A DNA stretch of 64,000 nt from NCBI RefSeq assembly GCF_018614095.1, contig NZ_JAGGOY010000025.1, forward strand, positions 24,197-88,196, in the 5' to 3' direction. Made by a program: the position numbers and the translations under genes. The first letter of the stretch is position 1. Every line of letters begins with the position of its first letter. The stretch is from Streptomyces sp. ISL-87 (GTDB taxonomy: Bacteria; Actinomycetota; Actinomycetes; Streptomycetales; Streptomycetaceae). Shown here in pieces: positions 18,786 through 27,435 of the stretch. The notes under the pieces are model-generated. The model made no database searches. It was given only the letters and a program-made list of their open reading frames with translations, and was not told the origin of the DNA.

Positions 18786-19252
18786 CGGTGGGCGCGTACG
18801 CCGTCCGGGTCGTCGCCTCGGAGGCGGACCTGGCGGCGTGCTTCGCGGTGCGGACCGAGGTGTTCGTGGTGGAGCAGTCCGTGCCGGAGTCGATCGAGTA
18901 CGACGCGTATGACGCGGGCGCGGTGCATGTACTGGCCGTGGACGCGGAGGGGGCCCCGCTGGGGACCGGGCGGCTGCTGTACGGGCCTTCGGCCCTGGGC
19001 AAGACCGGCTCGGCGGACGTCGGGTCGCTGGGCCGGCTGGCGGTACGCCGCTCCGCGCGCGGGCTCGGGGTCGGCGTCGCGCTGGTCCGGGCCATCGAGG
19101 CGGAGGCGGCGCGGTTGGGCCTTGCGGCGGTCGACCTGGGGGCCCAGACGCAGGCGCTCGGCTTCTACGAACGCCTGGGGTACGTGGCGTACGGCCCGGA
19201 GTTCCAGGACGCGGGCATTCCGCACCGCGCCATGCGGCGCCCCCTCCCGTAG
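18782..19252 (+). CDS. GNAT family N-acetyltransferase
   Basis: A 156-residue GNAT-fold protein: [21 protein letters not shown] near residues 20-40 (the acceptor-side start seen in the ElaA-like branch), then GRLLYG, the acetyl-CoA pyrophosphate loop [19 protein letters not shown] (about 83-101), and [20 protein letters not shown] near the end. The substrate is unknown. The GTG overlaps the stop of the pseudouridine synthase gene (GTGA), so it is translationally coupled; a second GTG six bases later is possible. Together with lspA this forms a small operon. Confidence 0.85.
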   Translation: MTVGAYAVRVVASEADLAACFAVRTEVFVVEQSVPESIEYDAYDAGAVHVLAVDAEGAPLGTGRLLYGPSALGKTGSADVGSLGRLAVRRSARGLGVGVALVRAIEAEAARLGLAAVDLGAQTQALGFYERLGYVAYGPEFQDAGIPHRAMRRPLP

Positions 19253-19297
19253 CCGCTGCGCGGCCTCTTCTCCCCGCCCCGCCCTTCCACCGTTCCC

Positions 19298-19345
19298 TGG
19301 GCTCCGCCCAGACCCGCGCCTCAAACGCCGGCGAGGCTGGGATGG
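19298..19345. repeat. single interspersed repeat unit
   Basis: CTCCGCCCAGACCCGCGCC then TCAAACGCCGGCGAGGCTGG, the same family as the cluster after divIVA, here in the gap between the GNAT and antiporter genes. Confidence 0.75.
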
Positions 19346-19420
19346 CGCTGCCCAGCCGGATGTGGCCGGCCAGGGGCGTGGCCCGAGGGGGTTCGCCGGC
19401 GGATACGGCAGGGTGGGGGA

Positions 19421-21013
19421 GTGGATCAGCTAGCTCTGCTCTTCGTGCTGTTGCTCGGGGCCGTGGTGACCGTGCCGCTGGGGGACCGGCTCGGGTTGCC
19501 GGCACCCGTGCTGATGGCCATCGTCGGGGCGGCCCTGGCGTTGGTGCCGGTGGTGCCGAATGTCGATGTCCCGCCCGAGTACATCCTGCCGCTGGTGCTC
19601 CCGCCGCTGCTCTACGCCTCCGCGCAGCGGACCTCCTGGCGGCAGTTCGCCGCCAATCTCCGGCCGATCTTCCTCCTCGCCGTCGCGCTCGTGTTCGTCA
19701 CCACAGCCGCCGTGGCCGCCGTGGCCAACGCCGTAGTGCCCGGGCTGCCCCTCGCCGCAGCCGTCGCGCTCGGCGCGCTCGTCGCCCCGCCCGACCCCGT
19801 CGCGGCCACCGCCGTCGCCGGGGCGCTCGGGCTGCCGCGCAGGATGGTGTCGATCCTGGAGGGCGAGGGGCTCTTCAACGACGTCACCGCCATCGTGCTC
19901 TACCACGTGGCCATCGCCGCCGCCGTCAGCGGGAGTTTCTCCTGGCCGGCCGCCCTCGGACAGTTCGTGCTCTCGGCCGTGGTCGCCGTCGTGGTCGGCC
20001 TCGCGCTGGGGTGGACCGCGAACCGGCTCATGGGGCGGCTCGGCGATGCCACGCTGCAGATCGGTCTGACGCTCCTCGTGCCGTTCGTGGCGTACGTGGT
20101 GGCGGAGGAGCTGGAGGGGTCGGGGGTGCTCGCCGTGCTGACCACCGCCCTGTTCCTCGCCGAGTACGCGAGCGACGCCGACGACGTGCTCGGGCGGCTG
20201 GCCGGCCACACCTTCTGGGAAGTCGTCGACACACTCGTCACCGGCGTCGCCTTCGGGCTGATCGGGCTGGAGCTGCACAACGTGTTCGGCGTGGCCCGCG
20301 GGCGCGAGTGGGAGATGGCCGGGTGGGCGGCGGCCGTGATCGCCGTCGTGGTCGGCGTACGGCTGCTGTGGCTGCTGCCGGCGAGCTGGCTGGCGAAGAG
20401 GCTGCACAAGCGGCGGGACTACGACGAGGAGATCCCGCTGAGCTGGCGGGAGTCCGTGGTCATGTGGTGGGCGGGGATGCGCGGGGTGGCCTCGGTCGCC
20501 CTGGCGCTGGCCATTCCGCTCAAGGTCGATGACGGCGGCCCGTTTCCCGGACGCGACCAGATGATCTTCATCGCCTTTGCCGTGATCATGGTGACCCTGG
20601 TGTGCCAGGGGCTGACCCTGCCCTGGCTGGTGCGGCGGCTCGGGGTCGAGGCGGACCCGGACGCGGAGCGGGAGACCGAGCGGCAGCTCGCGATCCGCGC
20701 CGCCAAGGCCGCCAAGCGGCGGCTGAAGGAGATCGAGGAGGTGGAGGAACTGCCCGAGGACCTGGTGGAGACGCTGTACCGGCGTGCCTACGACGTGGGC
20801 GCCCGCATCAGCCCCGACATGGTCGACGAGGAGCGGCGGGAGGCCTACGCGAAGCGGGTGGAGCGGATCCGGGACATCCAGCGGATCCAGCGCGAGATGA
20901 TGTCCGCCGCCCGGCACGAGGTGCTCGCGGCGCGCAGCGAGCCGGGCGCCGACCCGGAGATCGTGGACCGGGTACTGCGGCACCTGGACGTACGGAGCCT
21001 GCGCGCGACCTGA
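19421..21013 (+). CDS. CPA1-family Na+/H+ antiporter
   Basis: A 530-residue cation/proton antiporter of the NhaP/CPA1 type. About twelve membrane segments fill residues 1-420, with the family blocks LPPLLYASAQRTSWRQF near 65, APPDPVAATAVAG near 127 (the Asp of the ion site), EGEGLFNDVTAIVLYHVAI near 147, and MRGVASVALALAIPL near 352. The soluble C-terminus (about 420-530) is highly charged and helical, possibly regulatory. GTG start after GGGTGGGGGA. The gene converges with the MscS gene with only 7 bases between the stops. Confidence 0.92.
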   Translation: MDQLALLFVLLLGAVVTVPLGDRLGLPAPVLMAIVGAALALVPVVPNVDVPPEYILPLVLPPLLYASAQRTSWRQFAANLRPIFLLAVALVFVTTAAVAAVANAVVPGLPLAAAVALGALVAPPDPVAATAVAGALGLPRRMVSILEGEGLFNDVTAIVLYHVAIAAAVSGSFSWPAALGQFVLSAVVAVVVGLALGWTANRLMGRLGDATLQIGLTLLVPFVAYVVAEELEGSGVLAVLTTALFLAEYASDADDVLGRLAGHTFWEVVDTLVTGVAFGLIGLELHNVFGVARGREWEMAGWAAAVIAVVVGVRLLWLLPASWLAKRLHKRRDYDEEIPLSWRESVVMWWAGMRGVASVALALAIPLKVDDGGPFPGRDQMIFIAFAVIMVTLVCQGLTLPWLVRRLGVEADPDAERETERQLAIRAAKAAKRRLKEIEEVEELPEDLVETLYRRAYDVGARISPDMVDEERREAYAKRVERIRDIQRIQREMMSAARHEVLAARSEPGADPEIVDRVLRHLDVRSLRAT

Positions 21014-21020
21014 GGGGCGG

Positions 21021-22085
21021 CTACTCCGGCTGCCGGGGCGCTTCGGGGAGCGGGGGCGCCGGCTCGGAGGGCATGCGGGGAAGGGCGTCGGGGTGCTGCG
21101 CCGTGAGCCAGCCGATCAGCTGCTCGCGGACCGCGCAGCGCAGGGTCCAGAGGTCGTCGGCGTCCTTCGAGGTGACCGTTGCGCGGACCTGGATGGTGTA
21201 CGGGGTGGTGTCGGTGACGACCAGGCCGCTGGAGCGGCCGTCCCACTCCGGGGCGTCCTTCAGGATGTCCTCCAGCTTCTCCCGGATCAGGGGGACCGGC
21301 GCCGAGTGGTCCAGGTGCAGGAAGACGCTGCCCGTCATCTCGGCGCCGCCGCGCGACCAGTTCTCGTAGGGCTTGCTTGTGAAATACGACACAGGCATCG
21401 TGATCCGGCGTTCGTCCCAGGTGCGGACGATGAGGAAGGTGAGGGTGATCTCCTCGACCGTGCCCCACTCCTTGTCCACGACCACGGTGTCCCCGATGCG
21501 GACGGTGTCGCCGAAGGCGATCTGGAGGCCGGCGAACAGGTTGCCCAGCGTGGACTGGGCGGCGATGCCCGCCACGATGCCGAGGACACCCGCGGAGGCC
21601 AGCAGCGAGGCGCCGACCGTACGCATCGCCGGGAAGGTGAGCAGCATCGACGCCGCGGCCACCGCGATCACGATGGCCGTCACCACCCGGTGGATCAGCG
21701 TGACCTGGGTGCGCACCCGCCGGACCCGGGCGTCGTCCGGGGCGCCGGCCGCGTAGCGGGCGTAGCCGGCGTCGACGACGGCGGCCGCGATCCGCACCAG
21801 CAGCCACGCCGTCGAGGCGATCAGCACGAGGGTGAGGAACCGGCCCACGCCGAGGGTGTGGCCGGGGAGGATGTGGGCCTGGCGGTACGAGCCCCGCAGG
21901 AGGCTCGTGCACAGCGTGACCTGGAAGGGCACCCGGCAGTGGCGCAGCAGGCCCCACAGGGGGGTCTCGCTGTGCCGGGCATCGGCCCGGCGCAACAGCA
22001 GGTCCAGCAGCCACCCCGCGAGAAGCGTGACGACGACCGAGCCGCCGATGACGGCCAGTGGACGCAGGACGGTCTCCATCTCCAT
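21021..22085 (-). CDS. MscS-family mechanosensitive ion channel
   Basis: A 354-residue small-conductance mechanosensitive channel homologue that probably releases solutes on hypo-osmotic shock. Four or five hydrophobic segments occupy residues 1-190; the pore-lining helix is LLASAGVLGIVAGIAAQSTL followed by GNLFAGLQIAFGDTVRIGD, the MscS signature, leading into the beta domain (VVDKEWGTVEEITLTFLIVRTWDERR). The C-terminal alpha/beta domain includes TTPYTIQVRATVTSKDADD. The start ATG at 22085 faces the start of the hydrolase gene at 22136, so the short gap must hold divergent promoters. Confidence 0.92.
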   Translation of the reverse strand: MEMETVLRPLAVIGGSVVVTLLAGWLLDLLLRRADARHSETPLWGLLRHCRVPFQVTLCTSLLRGSYRQAHILPGHTLGVGRFLTLVLIASTAWLLVRIAAAVVDAGYARYAAGAPDDARVRRVRTQVTLIHRVVTAIVIAVAAASMLLTFPAMRTVGASLLASAGVLGIVAGIAAQSTLGNLFAGLQIAFGDTVRIGDTVVVDKEWGTVEEITLTFLIVRTWDERRITMPVSYFTSKPYENWSRGGAEMTGSVFLHLDHSAPVPLIREKLEDILKDAPEWDGRSSGLVVTDTTPYTIQVRATVTSKDADDLWTLRCAVREQLIGWLTAQHPDALPRMPSEPAPPLPEAPRQPE

Positions 22086-22135
22086 GGGTTCAACGTAGCC
22101 GGAAGGTGCCCTCGGAAACTGGCACGATGGAGGGT

Positions 22136-22705
22136 ATGAACATCATGCTTTTCCACTCGACGTACGGGTTGCGGCCCGCGGTGCACGCGGCGGCCGACCG
22201 GCTGCGCGCGGCCGGGCACCAGGTCCAGGTGCCGGATCTCTTCGAGGGACGCACCTTCGACACCGTCGAGGAGGGCATGGCCCACCAGGAGGAGATCGGC
22301 CGCGACGAGTTGCTCAAGCGCGCGGTGCTGGCCTCGGCCCCCTACTCCGACCAGGGCCTGGTCTACGCCGGTTTCTCCTTCGGCGGTTCCGTCGCGCAGC
22401 ATCTCGCGCTGGCCGACGAGAAGGCGCGCGGGCTGGTGCTCCTGCACGGCACGGCGGACCTGGAGGAGAACGCCTCGGTCGACGATCTGCCGGTTCAGCT
22501 GCACATCGCCGATCCGGACCCGTTCGAGCCGCACGACTGGCTGACGGCCTGGTACCTGCGGATGCGGCGGGCCGGGGCGGACGTGGAGGTCCACAGTTAC
22601 CCGGGCGCCGGGCACCTGTTCACCGACCCGGACCTCGACGACTACGACGCGGAGGCCGCCGAGCAGACCTGGAAGGTCGTCCTCGGGTTCCTCGAAACCC
22701 TGTAG
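22136..22705 (+). CDS. dienelactone hydrolase-family alpha/beta hydrolase
   Basis: A 189-residue protein of the dienelactone hydrolase type. It starts NIMLFHSTYGLRPAV, has PDLFEGRTFDTVEEGM near residue 33, and ends with the catalytic His region VEVHSYPGAGHLFTDPDLDDYD. The nucleophile elbow reads YAGFSFGGSVAQHLA, with Ser rather than the Cys of classical dienelactone hydrolases, so it may be a general esterase. I chose ATG 22136, seven bases after a -10-like CACGAT (22123-22128), which suggests a leaderless mRNA; ATG 22127 is an alternative three codons upstream. The substrate is unknown. Confidence 0.85.
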   Translation: MNIMLFHSTYGLRPAVHAAADRLRAAGHQVQVPDLFEGRTFDTVEEGMAHQEEIGRDELLKRAVLASAPYSDQGLVYAGFSFGGSVAQHLALADEKARGLVLLHGTADLEENASVDDLPVQLHIADPDPFEPHDWLTAWYLRMRRAGADVEVHSYPGAGHLFTDPDLDDYDAEAAEQTWKVVLGFLETL

Positions 22706-22720
22706 CGGCGAGAGCGACGA

Positions 22721-22759
22721 CAACGGGCACGTCCGGCGTTCGCCGGGCCGTGCCCGTTG
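22721..22759. terminator. bidirectional terminator between hydrolase and metalloprotease genes
   Basis: CAACGGGCACG (22721-22731) pairs with CGTGCCCGTTG (22749-22759); an inner CCGGCG/CGCCGG stem (22733-22738 with 22741-22746) extends it. The genes on both sides converge here. Confidence 0.88.
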
Positions 22760-22769
22760 CTGTTAAGAG

Positions 22770-22811
22770 GTCAGGCGTCAGGCGTCAGGCGTCAGACGTC
22801 AGGCGTCAGAC
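22770..22811. repeat. six tandem 7-bp units GTCAGGC/GTCAGAC
   Basis: Units at 22770, 22777, 22784, 22791, 22798 and 22805: four are GTCAGGC, and the fourth and sixth are GTCAGAC. The last unit contains the stop codon (TCA on the plus strand, 22806-22808) of the metalloprotease gene. Read on the minus strand every unit carries TGA, so stops occur in all three frames. Confidence 0.92.
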
Positions 22812-23801
22812 GCGGTAGGCGGTCCACATGCTCTGCATGCGGGAGACCTGGCCGGCCGTGAACTGGTACATGCAGGAGTCGTACGTGTAGTCCATGAAGT
22901 TGTGGATCGGGTCGACGCCCGCCTTGCTGGCGCAGGAGTCGCGGCCGGTCGGGCACTCGAACGCGGCGCTCTTCTCGGCCGGGGTGTCGGAGACGGAGTC
23001 ACCGCTTCCGCTACAGCCGCCCTGGAAGGTGTGGTACAGGCCCATCCAGTGGCCGACCTCGTGGGTGGCGGTGTCGCCCTCGTTGTAGTTGGCCGCGGAG
23101 CCGCCCGGCAGCGAGGTGTTGAGCAGGACCACGCCGTCCATGTTGGGCTGGGAGGCGTAGGAGCTCGGGAAGGTCGCCCAGCCGAGCAGTCCGCCGCCGA
23201 GGTTGGCGGTGTAGACGTTCAGCGCGTTCTTGCCGCCCTTGCGCAGCGCGGTCTTCATGTCCTTCTCGGCCTGGGTGCCGTCCGAGACGTTGTACCAGGT
23301 CGAGTTGTCCGTGTAGTCCGTACCGGCCAGAGTGAACTGGAAGTTGGTGTTCACGTTGCCGGTGCCCTGGCCGCCGTACGCCGCGTTCAGGACCGACATC
23401 TGGTTGCTGACGTCGGTGGCCGTCAGCTTGCCGGCGGTGCCGGAGGTGATGACGTGGAAGTACACCGGGATGCTCGTGGCCGCGGCGACGGCGCCGGCGC
23501 GCATGCTTTCCTGCTGCTGCGGGCCGAGCTGGGAGAGCTTCTTCTTCAGGTCGGCGTCCATGGCCTTGACCTGGGCGTCCGTCACCTCGTTCGGCTCGGC
23601 CGCGTGCTCCTTCTTGGGGCGGGCGACACGGGCGTTGGCGGAGGCTCCGGCGGTCTCCTCGGCGCAGACCTCGGCACCGGTCTTGGCGGCCGCGACGGTG
23701 GTGGGGGCCGTCAGGGGGGTCAGGGCCAGGGTTCCGGCCAGGACGGCAGCGCCCATGAGGCGGCGGCGAAGAAGGGGGGATATGCGGGCAACTGCGCGCA
23801 C
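22806..23801 (-). CDS. secreted zinc metalloprotease, M43 (cytophagalysin/pappalysin) family
   Basis: A 331-residue exported protease. Residues 1-32 look like a Sec signal: basic start [14 protein letters not shown], hydrophobic [16 protein letters not shown], then an Ala-rich cleavage region. A propeptide-like charged region runs to about 110. The catalytic zinc motif is [11 protein letters not shown] (HExxHxxGxxH), followed by a downstream Met-turn [12 protein letters not shown], both typical of M43 peptidases. The C-terminal Cys pairs suggest disulfides in the secreted form. The GTG at 23801 follows GAGGAG; the longer open frame (to 23966) has no signal-like N-terminus. The target protein is unknown. 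Confidence 0.9.
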   Translation of the reverse strand: MRAVARISPLLRRRLMGAAVLAGTLALTPLTAPTTVAAAKTGAEVCAEETAGASANARVARPKKEHAAEPNEVTDAQVKAMDADLKKKLSQLGPQQQESMRAGAVAAATSIPVYFHVITSGTAGKLTATDVSNQMSVLNAAYGGQGTGNVNTNFQFTLAGTDYTDNSTWYNVSDGTQAEKDMKTALRKGGKNALNVYTANLGGGLLGWATFPSSYASQPNMDGVVLLNTSLPGGSAANYNEGDTATHEVGHWMGLYHTFQGGCSGSGDSVSDTPAEKSAAFECPTGRDSCASKAGVDPIHNFMDYTYDSCMYQFTAGQVSRMQSMWTAYRV

Positions 23802-23922
23802 GTTGACTCCTCGCAAAGCGTGGTGGGGGGTGAGGGATTTCCTCACGCTGGCGCGCAGCTTACGTGCGCATGTCATCAAGTTGGCAAGATCTCGTAAGTA
23901 AAAGATTTGTTGCTTGAGAGCC

Positions 23923-23958
23923 GAAAGAGGCGCTTGGTATGCACCAAGCGCCTCTTTC
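23923..23958 (-). terminator. phoD terminator
   Basis: A perfect 16-bp stem GAAAGAGGCGCTTGGT/ACCAAGCGCCTCTTTC with a 4-base loop, 43 bases past the phoD stop. The stem bottom supplies TTTC, and the next 30 bases on the minus strand are AT-rich. Confidence 0.88.
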
Positions 23959-24000
23959 GCCAGCAAAATTGACGGTCTGTCAGCGAATCCGCCGCGAAGC

Positions 24001-25665
24001 TCAGCGAATCGGCTGGTACACCCGCTCCACCTTCTGCGTCCCGTTGCGGGTCCGGTACGAGCGCGCCCACGCGGACGTCGCGTCCTGCCGGCGCTTGTCG
24101 GAGACGGCGTAGTAGTCCATCTGCGAGTGTTCCGCCGTGACGTCCAGGACGCCGTAGCCGTGCGCGTCCATGTCCAGCCACTTCACGTGCCAGTTGGCGG
24201 CCTTGATGGCCGTCTCGGCGACCAGCGAGGCGGTGTCCGCCGGCACGTGCAGCATGTCGTCGATGTTGTCGGAGGTCACCGAGGTGACCACGAACTCGGT
24301 CGCCGCCGTGCCCGATCCCGGGTAGGTCGCCATGTTCACCGGGACGTCGTTCGCCCAGGCCATGTGGATGTCACCGGTCAGGAACACCGTGTTCTTGATG
24401 TTCCGGTCCCTCAGGTGGCCCAGCAGCTCCTTGCGGTCGTCCGTGTACCCGTCCCACTGGTCCACGTTGATCGCGAGGCCGCCCTCGGGCAGGCCGAGCA
24501 GCTTCGTGAGCGGCTCCAGCAGGTGCGCGGGCAGCGAGGCGAAGGCCACCGGCGAGATCATCACCGAGGTGCCGACCAGCTTCCAGGTCGCGTTCGAGCT
24601 CGCGAGGCCCGACTTGAGCCAGTCCAGCTGGGCGCGCCCGGTGATCGTGCGCTCCGGGTCGTCCACCGCGCCGTTGCCGACCTTGACCTGCTCTGAGCGG
24701 AAGGAGCGCAGGTCCAGCAGGTGCAGGTCGGCGAGGGTGCCGAAGCGCAGCCGCCGGTAGACGGTGCCGGCGATGGAGGTGCGTACGGGCATCCACTCGA
24801 AGTACGCCTGCTTGGCGGCGGCCGCGCGGGCCGCCCACTCGCCCTCGGCGCCCGGCGTGTGGTTCTCGGCGCCGCCCGCCCAGGCGTCGTTGGCGAACTC
24901 GTGGTCGTCCCAGATGGCGACGATCGCGTGGGCCGCGTGCAGCGCCTGGAGGTCGGCGTCCGTCTTGTACTTGCCGTGCCGGGTGCGGTAGTCGGCCAGC
25001 GAGACGATCTCGTTCTTCGGCTCGTGCTGGCGCACGACGTACTTCGCCTCCGGGTACCCGCCGGTCTGGTACTCGTAGATGTAGTCGCCCAGGTGCAGGA
25101 TCGCGTCCAGGTCGGTACGGGCCGCCAGGTGGCGGTACGCCGAGAAGTAGCCGGACTCCCAGTTGGCGCAGGAGACCACGCCGAACCGGACGCCGGGGGT
25201 GGTCACATCGTGGCCCGGGGCGGTGCGGGTGCGCCCGGCCGGGGAGACGGTGGCGCCGGCGGTGAACCGGTACCAGTACGCGGTCGCCGTCCGCAGCCCG
25301 CGCACGTCCACCTTGACCGTGTGGTCGGAGCCGGCGCTCGCGGTCACGGCGCCGCTCGCGACGACGCGGGAGAAGGCCTTGTCCTCGGCGACCTCCCAGG
25401 CCACCTCGGTGGCCGGGCCTATGCCGGAGCCGGGCACGGCCTCGGGGGTCGGGGTGACGCGGGTCCACAGCAGGATCCCGTCGGGCAGCGGGTCGCCGGA
25501 GGCCACGCCGTGCAGGAACGCCGGGGCGCCCTCCGCCGCGTGGGCGGCCGAGGCGGTCAGCGAGGTGAGCGGGGCCAGCGCGGCGGTGGCCGCGGCGGCC
25601 AGGACGACCGTTCGGCGGCGCGGAGTCGCCGCCGCGGTGGGGGAGGAAGAGAGATGACTGGTCAC
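24001..25665 (-). CDS. phoD: alkaline phosphatase D, Tat-exported
   Basis: PhoD is a secreted phosphodiesterase/phosphomonoesterase that releases phosphate from organic compounds and teichoic acids, depending on Ca and Fe. The 554-residue protein begins with a twin-arginine signal ([20 protein letters not shown], residues about 14-33), then an N-terminal fibronectin-like PhoD domain ([18 protein letters not shown]) and the metallophosphatase core: [41 protein letters not shown], and [15 protein letters not shown]. No ribosome site precedes the GTG; a TAATAT -10-like hexamer lies eight bases upstream, suggesting a leaderless transcript. In S. coelicolor phoD is under PhoP control; see the upstream regulatory entry. 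Confidence 0.95.
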   Translation of the reverse strand: MTSHLSSSPTAAATPRRRTVVLAAAATAALAPLTSLTASAAHAAEGAPAFLHGVASGDPLPDGILLWTRVTPTPEAVPGSGIGPATEVAWEVAEDKAFSRVVASGAVTASAGSDHTVKVDVRGLRTATAYWYRFTAGATVSPAGRTRTAPGHDVTTPGVRFGVVSCANWESGYFSAYRHLAARTDLDAILHLGDYIYEYQTGGYPEAKYVVRQHEPKNEIVSLADYRTRHGKYKTDADLQALHAAHAIVAIWDDHEFANDAWAGGAENHTPGAEGEWAARAAAAKQAYFEWMPVRTSIAGTVYRRLRFGTLADLHLLDLRSFRSEQVKVGNGAVDDPERTITGRAQLDWLKSGLASSNATWKLVGTSVMISPVAFASLPAHLLEPLTKLLGLPEGGLAINVDQWDGYTDDRKELLGHLRDRNIKNTVFLTGDIHMAWANDVPVNMATYPGSGTAATEFVVTSVTSDNIDDMLHVPADTASLVAETAIKAANWHVKWLDMDAHGYGVLDVTAEHSQMDYYAVSDKRRQDATSAWARSYRTRNGTQKVERVYQPIR

Positions 25666-25705
25666 GGCCGATCATATTACTGACGGGTATAACCGTGGGT
25701 ACACC
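25666..25705 (-). promoter_or_regulatory. candidate phoD promoter with degenerate PHO-box-like repeats
   Basis: On the minus strand, GTGTACCC and TTATACCC form a loose direct repeat about 12 bases apart, immediately upstream of TAATAT and the GTG start. Streptomyces PHO boxes are 11-base direct repeats of the type GTTCACCCGGC. The match is poor and the spacing is off by one, so this is only a suggestion. Confidence 0.35.
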
Positions 25706-25719
25706 CCTGGAAACACAAC

Positions 25720-25750
25720 GGGCGGGCGAACTCTTGGAGTTCGCCCGCCC
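25720..25750 (-). terminator. terminator of the DsbA-like gene
   Basis: A perfect 14-bp stem GGGCGGGCGAACTC/GAGTTCGCCCGCCC with a 3-base loop, located 85 bases past the stop of the DsbA-like gene on the minus strand and before phoD. Confidence 0.8.
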
Positions 25751-25793
25751 ATCGGCCCGCAGGGACCGGAAAGACCGGCCCGGGATGGCCTGC

Positions 25794-25833
25794 ATTGGCC
25801 GGTATTGGCCGCTATTGACTGGTGTTGACAGGG
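25794..25833. repeat. four degenerate tandem 10-bp units
   Basis: ATTGGCCGGT, ATTGGCCGCT, ATTGACTGGT and GTTGACAGGG follow one another directly, ending two bases before the stop codon of the DsbA-like gene. Confidence 0.75.
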
Positions 25834-25834
25834 G

Positions 25835-26629
25835 TCAACCCTGGAGAGCCTTGTCGATCGCGGCCGTGAAGGCCTCCGGGCCCGACGGGGTCTCGATCTT
25901 CTTGCCGTCCATCTTCAGCGTCGGAGTACCCGTCACCCCGGACTTGTTGAAGGCCTTCGACATCTCCATCGCCCACCGGTCGTACGTACCGTCCTCGACG
26001 GCCTTCTTGAACTCGGCGTTCCCCTTGAGTGCCGGGACCGTGTCCGCGACCTTGATGAGGTAGTCGTCCTTGGCGAAGCTGTCGACGGTCTCCTCGGGGT
26101 GCAGCTCCTTGGAGTACAGGGCGGCCTTGTAGTCGAGGAAGGCCTCCGGGCTGACGTTCAGCGCCGCGCCCAGCGCGCTCAGCGCGTTCTTCGAGCCCTC
26201 GCCCTTGGCGGCGTTGTCGATGAACGTCGCGCCGAAGTACTGGAGCTTGTACTTGCCCGCGTCGATGTCCTTCTTGACCTGCTCGCCCGCGGACTGCTCG
26301 AACGCCGCGCACGCCGGGCAGCGGGAGTCCTCGTACAGCTCCAGGGTCTTCTTCGCGTCGGCCTTGCCGATGACGACCGTGGTGCCGTCGTCGCCCGTGG
26401 TGTTCTTCGGCTTGACCAGCTCGGCCTTGGCGGCCTTCTCCCAGTAGCCCGGCTGATTGGCCTGCACGACCGCGTAGCCGACGCCGCCGGCCAGGGCCAG
26501 GACGGCGACGACCGCCCCGGCCACGATCACCTGGCGGCGCACCTTGTCCTTCTTGGCCTGCCGCTCACGATCGGCGCGCAGCCTCTCGCGGGCCGCCGCC
26601 TTGTTCGCCTGGCTGTTGCGTGAACTCAT
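25835..26629 (-). CDS. membrane-anchored DsbA-like thioredoxin-fold protein
   Basis: A 264-residue protein with a highly charged cytoplasmic start (ANKAAARERLRADRERQAKK), one membrane anchor (about residues 33-55, VIVAGAVVAVLALAGGVGYAV) and an outward-facing thioredoxin fold of the DsbA/thioredoxin_4 type. The active site reads DSRCPACAAFE, a CPAC redox motif, and the cis-Pro loop is SGVTGTPTLKMDG. It probably forms or breaks disulfides in exported proteins. A GGAGATCACG stretch precedes the ATG. A paralogue with the same layout lies at 54250. The neighbouring genes phoD and the membrane protein at 26686 point the same way. Confidence 0.9.
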   Translation of the reverse strand: MSSRNSQANKAAARERLRADRERQAKKDKVRRQVIVAGAVVAVLALAGGVGYAVVQANQPGYWEKAAKAELVKPKNTTGDDGTTVVIGKADAKKTLELYEDSRCPACAAFEQSAGEQVKKDIDAGKYKLQYFGATFIDNAAKGEGSKNALSALGAALNVSPEAFLDYKAALYSKELHPEETVDSFAKDDYLIKVADTVPALKGNAEFKKAVEDGTYDRWAMEMSKAFNKSGVTGTPTLKMDGKKIETPSGPEAFTAAIDKALQG

Positions 26630-26685
26630 CGTGATCTCCGTGGTGTGAAAAAAGAGGGGGGACTGCCGTGACTGCCGTACGTGTG

Positions 26686-27375
26686 TCAGGCGCTCGCGAG
26701 CGCACCGCGTACAGGAGGTCCCCGCCGTCCCACGGAGTGTGCGGGGAATCGGGTACGGGCTCCCGCGCCCGGAAGGACCGGCCGCAGCGCCCGCCGCGCG
26801 GGCCGGGCGACCACCGTCACCGAGGCCGCCGCCAGCACCAGCGGCCGGAACGCGAACGCGGCCACCGCCCGCAGCAGCCGGGCCAGCGCCCGCTCCCCGT
26901 GCCGCAGCCACACCGCGGCGAGCAGCCCGACCGAGACGTGCGCCCCCAGCAGCAGCCAGGGCGTCCACGGCCCGGGCGAGGCCAGCAGCGCCGCCGGGTC
27001 GCCGGCCCGCCCGGCCGCCCCGGCCAGCGGGCCGCCCAGTGGGGTCCCGCCGCACAGCTCGTCCAGGCCCAGCGCGTGCAGCGGACCGGAGACCGGGCCG
27101 CCCGCGGGGCCGTAGCAGACGTGCTGTCCGGCGGTGAAGACGGTGTCGGCCGCCAGCTCCAGCGGCACCAGCAGCCCGGCGATCGGACCCAGGCCCCGCT
27201 CCCGGCCCGCCAGCGCGAAGGCGATCGCGAACACGGCGGCGAAGGCCCCGCCGACCAGCACCGGCGGCAGCGCCACCTGGGACATCAGGACATGGGAGCC
27301 GGCCGAGAGCAGCACGAGGAGCGCGCTGAACAGCGCGGCCCGCAGCCCTCGAAGCCCTACAGCTGATATGTCCAT
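26686..27375 (-). CDS. polytopic membrane protein of unknown function
   Basis: A 229-residue protein with about five hydrophobic segments (residues about 10-30, 36-56, 62-80, 136-158 and 170-190) and an arginine/proline-rich cytoplasmic tail. The loop between segments 3 and 4 contains HVCYGP and DELCGG, so two cysteines face one side of the membrane. I recognise no named family. It lies 56 bases upstream of the DsbA-like gene on the same strand, so a joint role in envelope thiol chemistry is possible but unproven. The ATG has only a weak ribosome site. Confidence 0.7.
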   Translation of the reverse strand: MDISAVGLRGLRAALFSALLVLLSAGSHVLMSQVALPPVLVGGAFAAVFAIAFALAGRERGLGPIAGLLVPLELAADTVFTAGQHVCYGPAGGPVSGPLHALGLDELCGGTPLGGPLAGAAGRAGDPAALLASPGPWTPWLLLGAHVSVGLLAAVWLRHGERALARLLRAVAAFAFRPLVLAAASVTVVARPARRALRPVLPGAGARTRFPAHSVGRRGPPVRGALASA

Positions 27376-27435
27376 CGCCGCGAGTTTGCCATGAGTACCT
27401 GTGAAAACGGGCCCGGGTCCGCGGAGCGCGGGACT

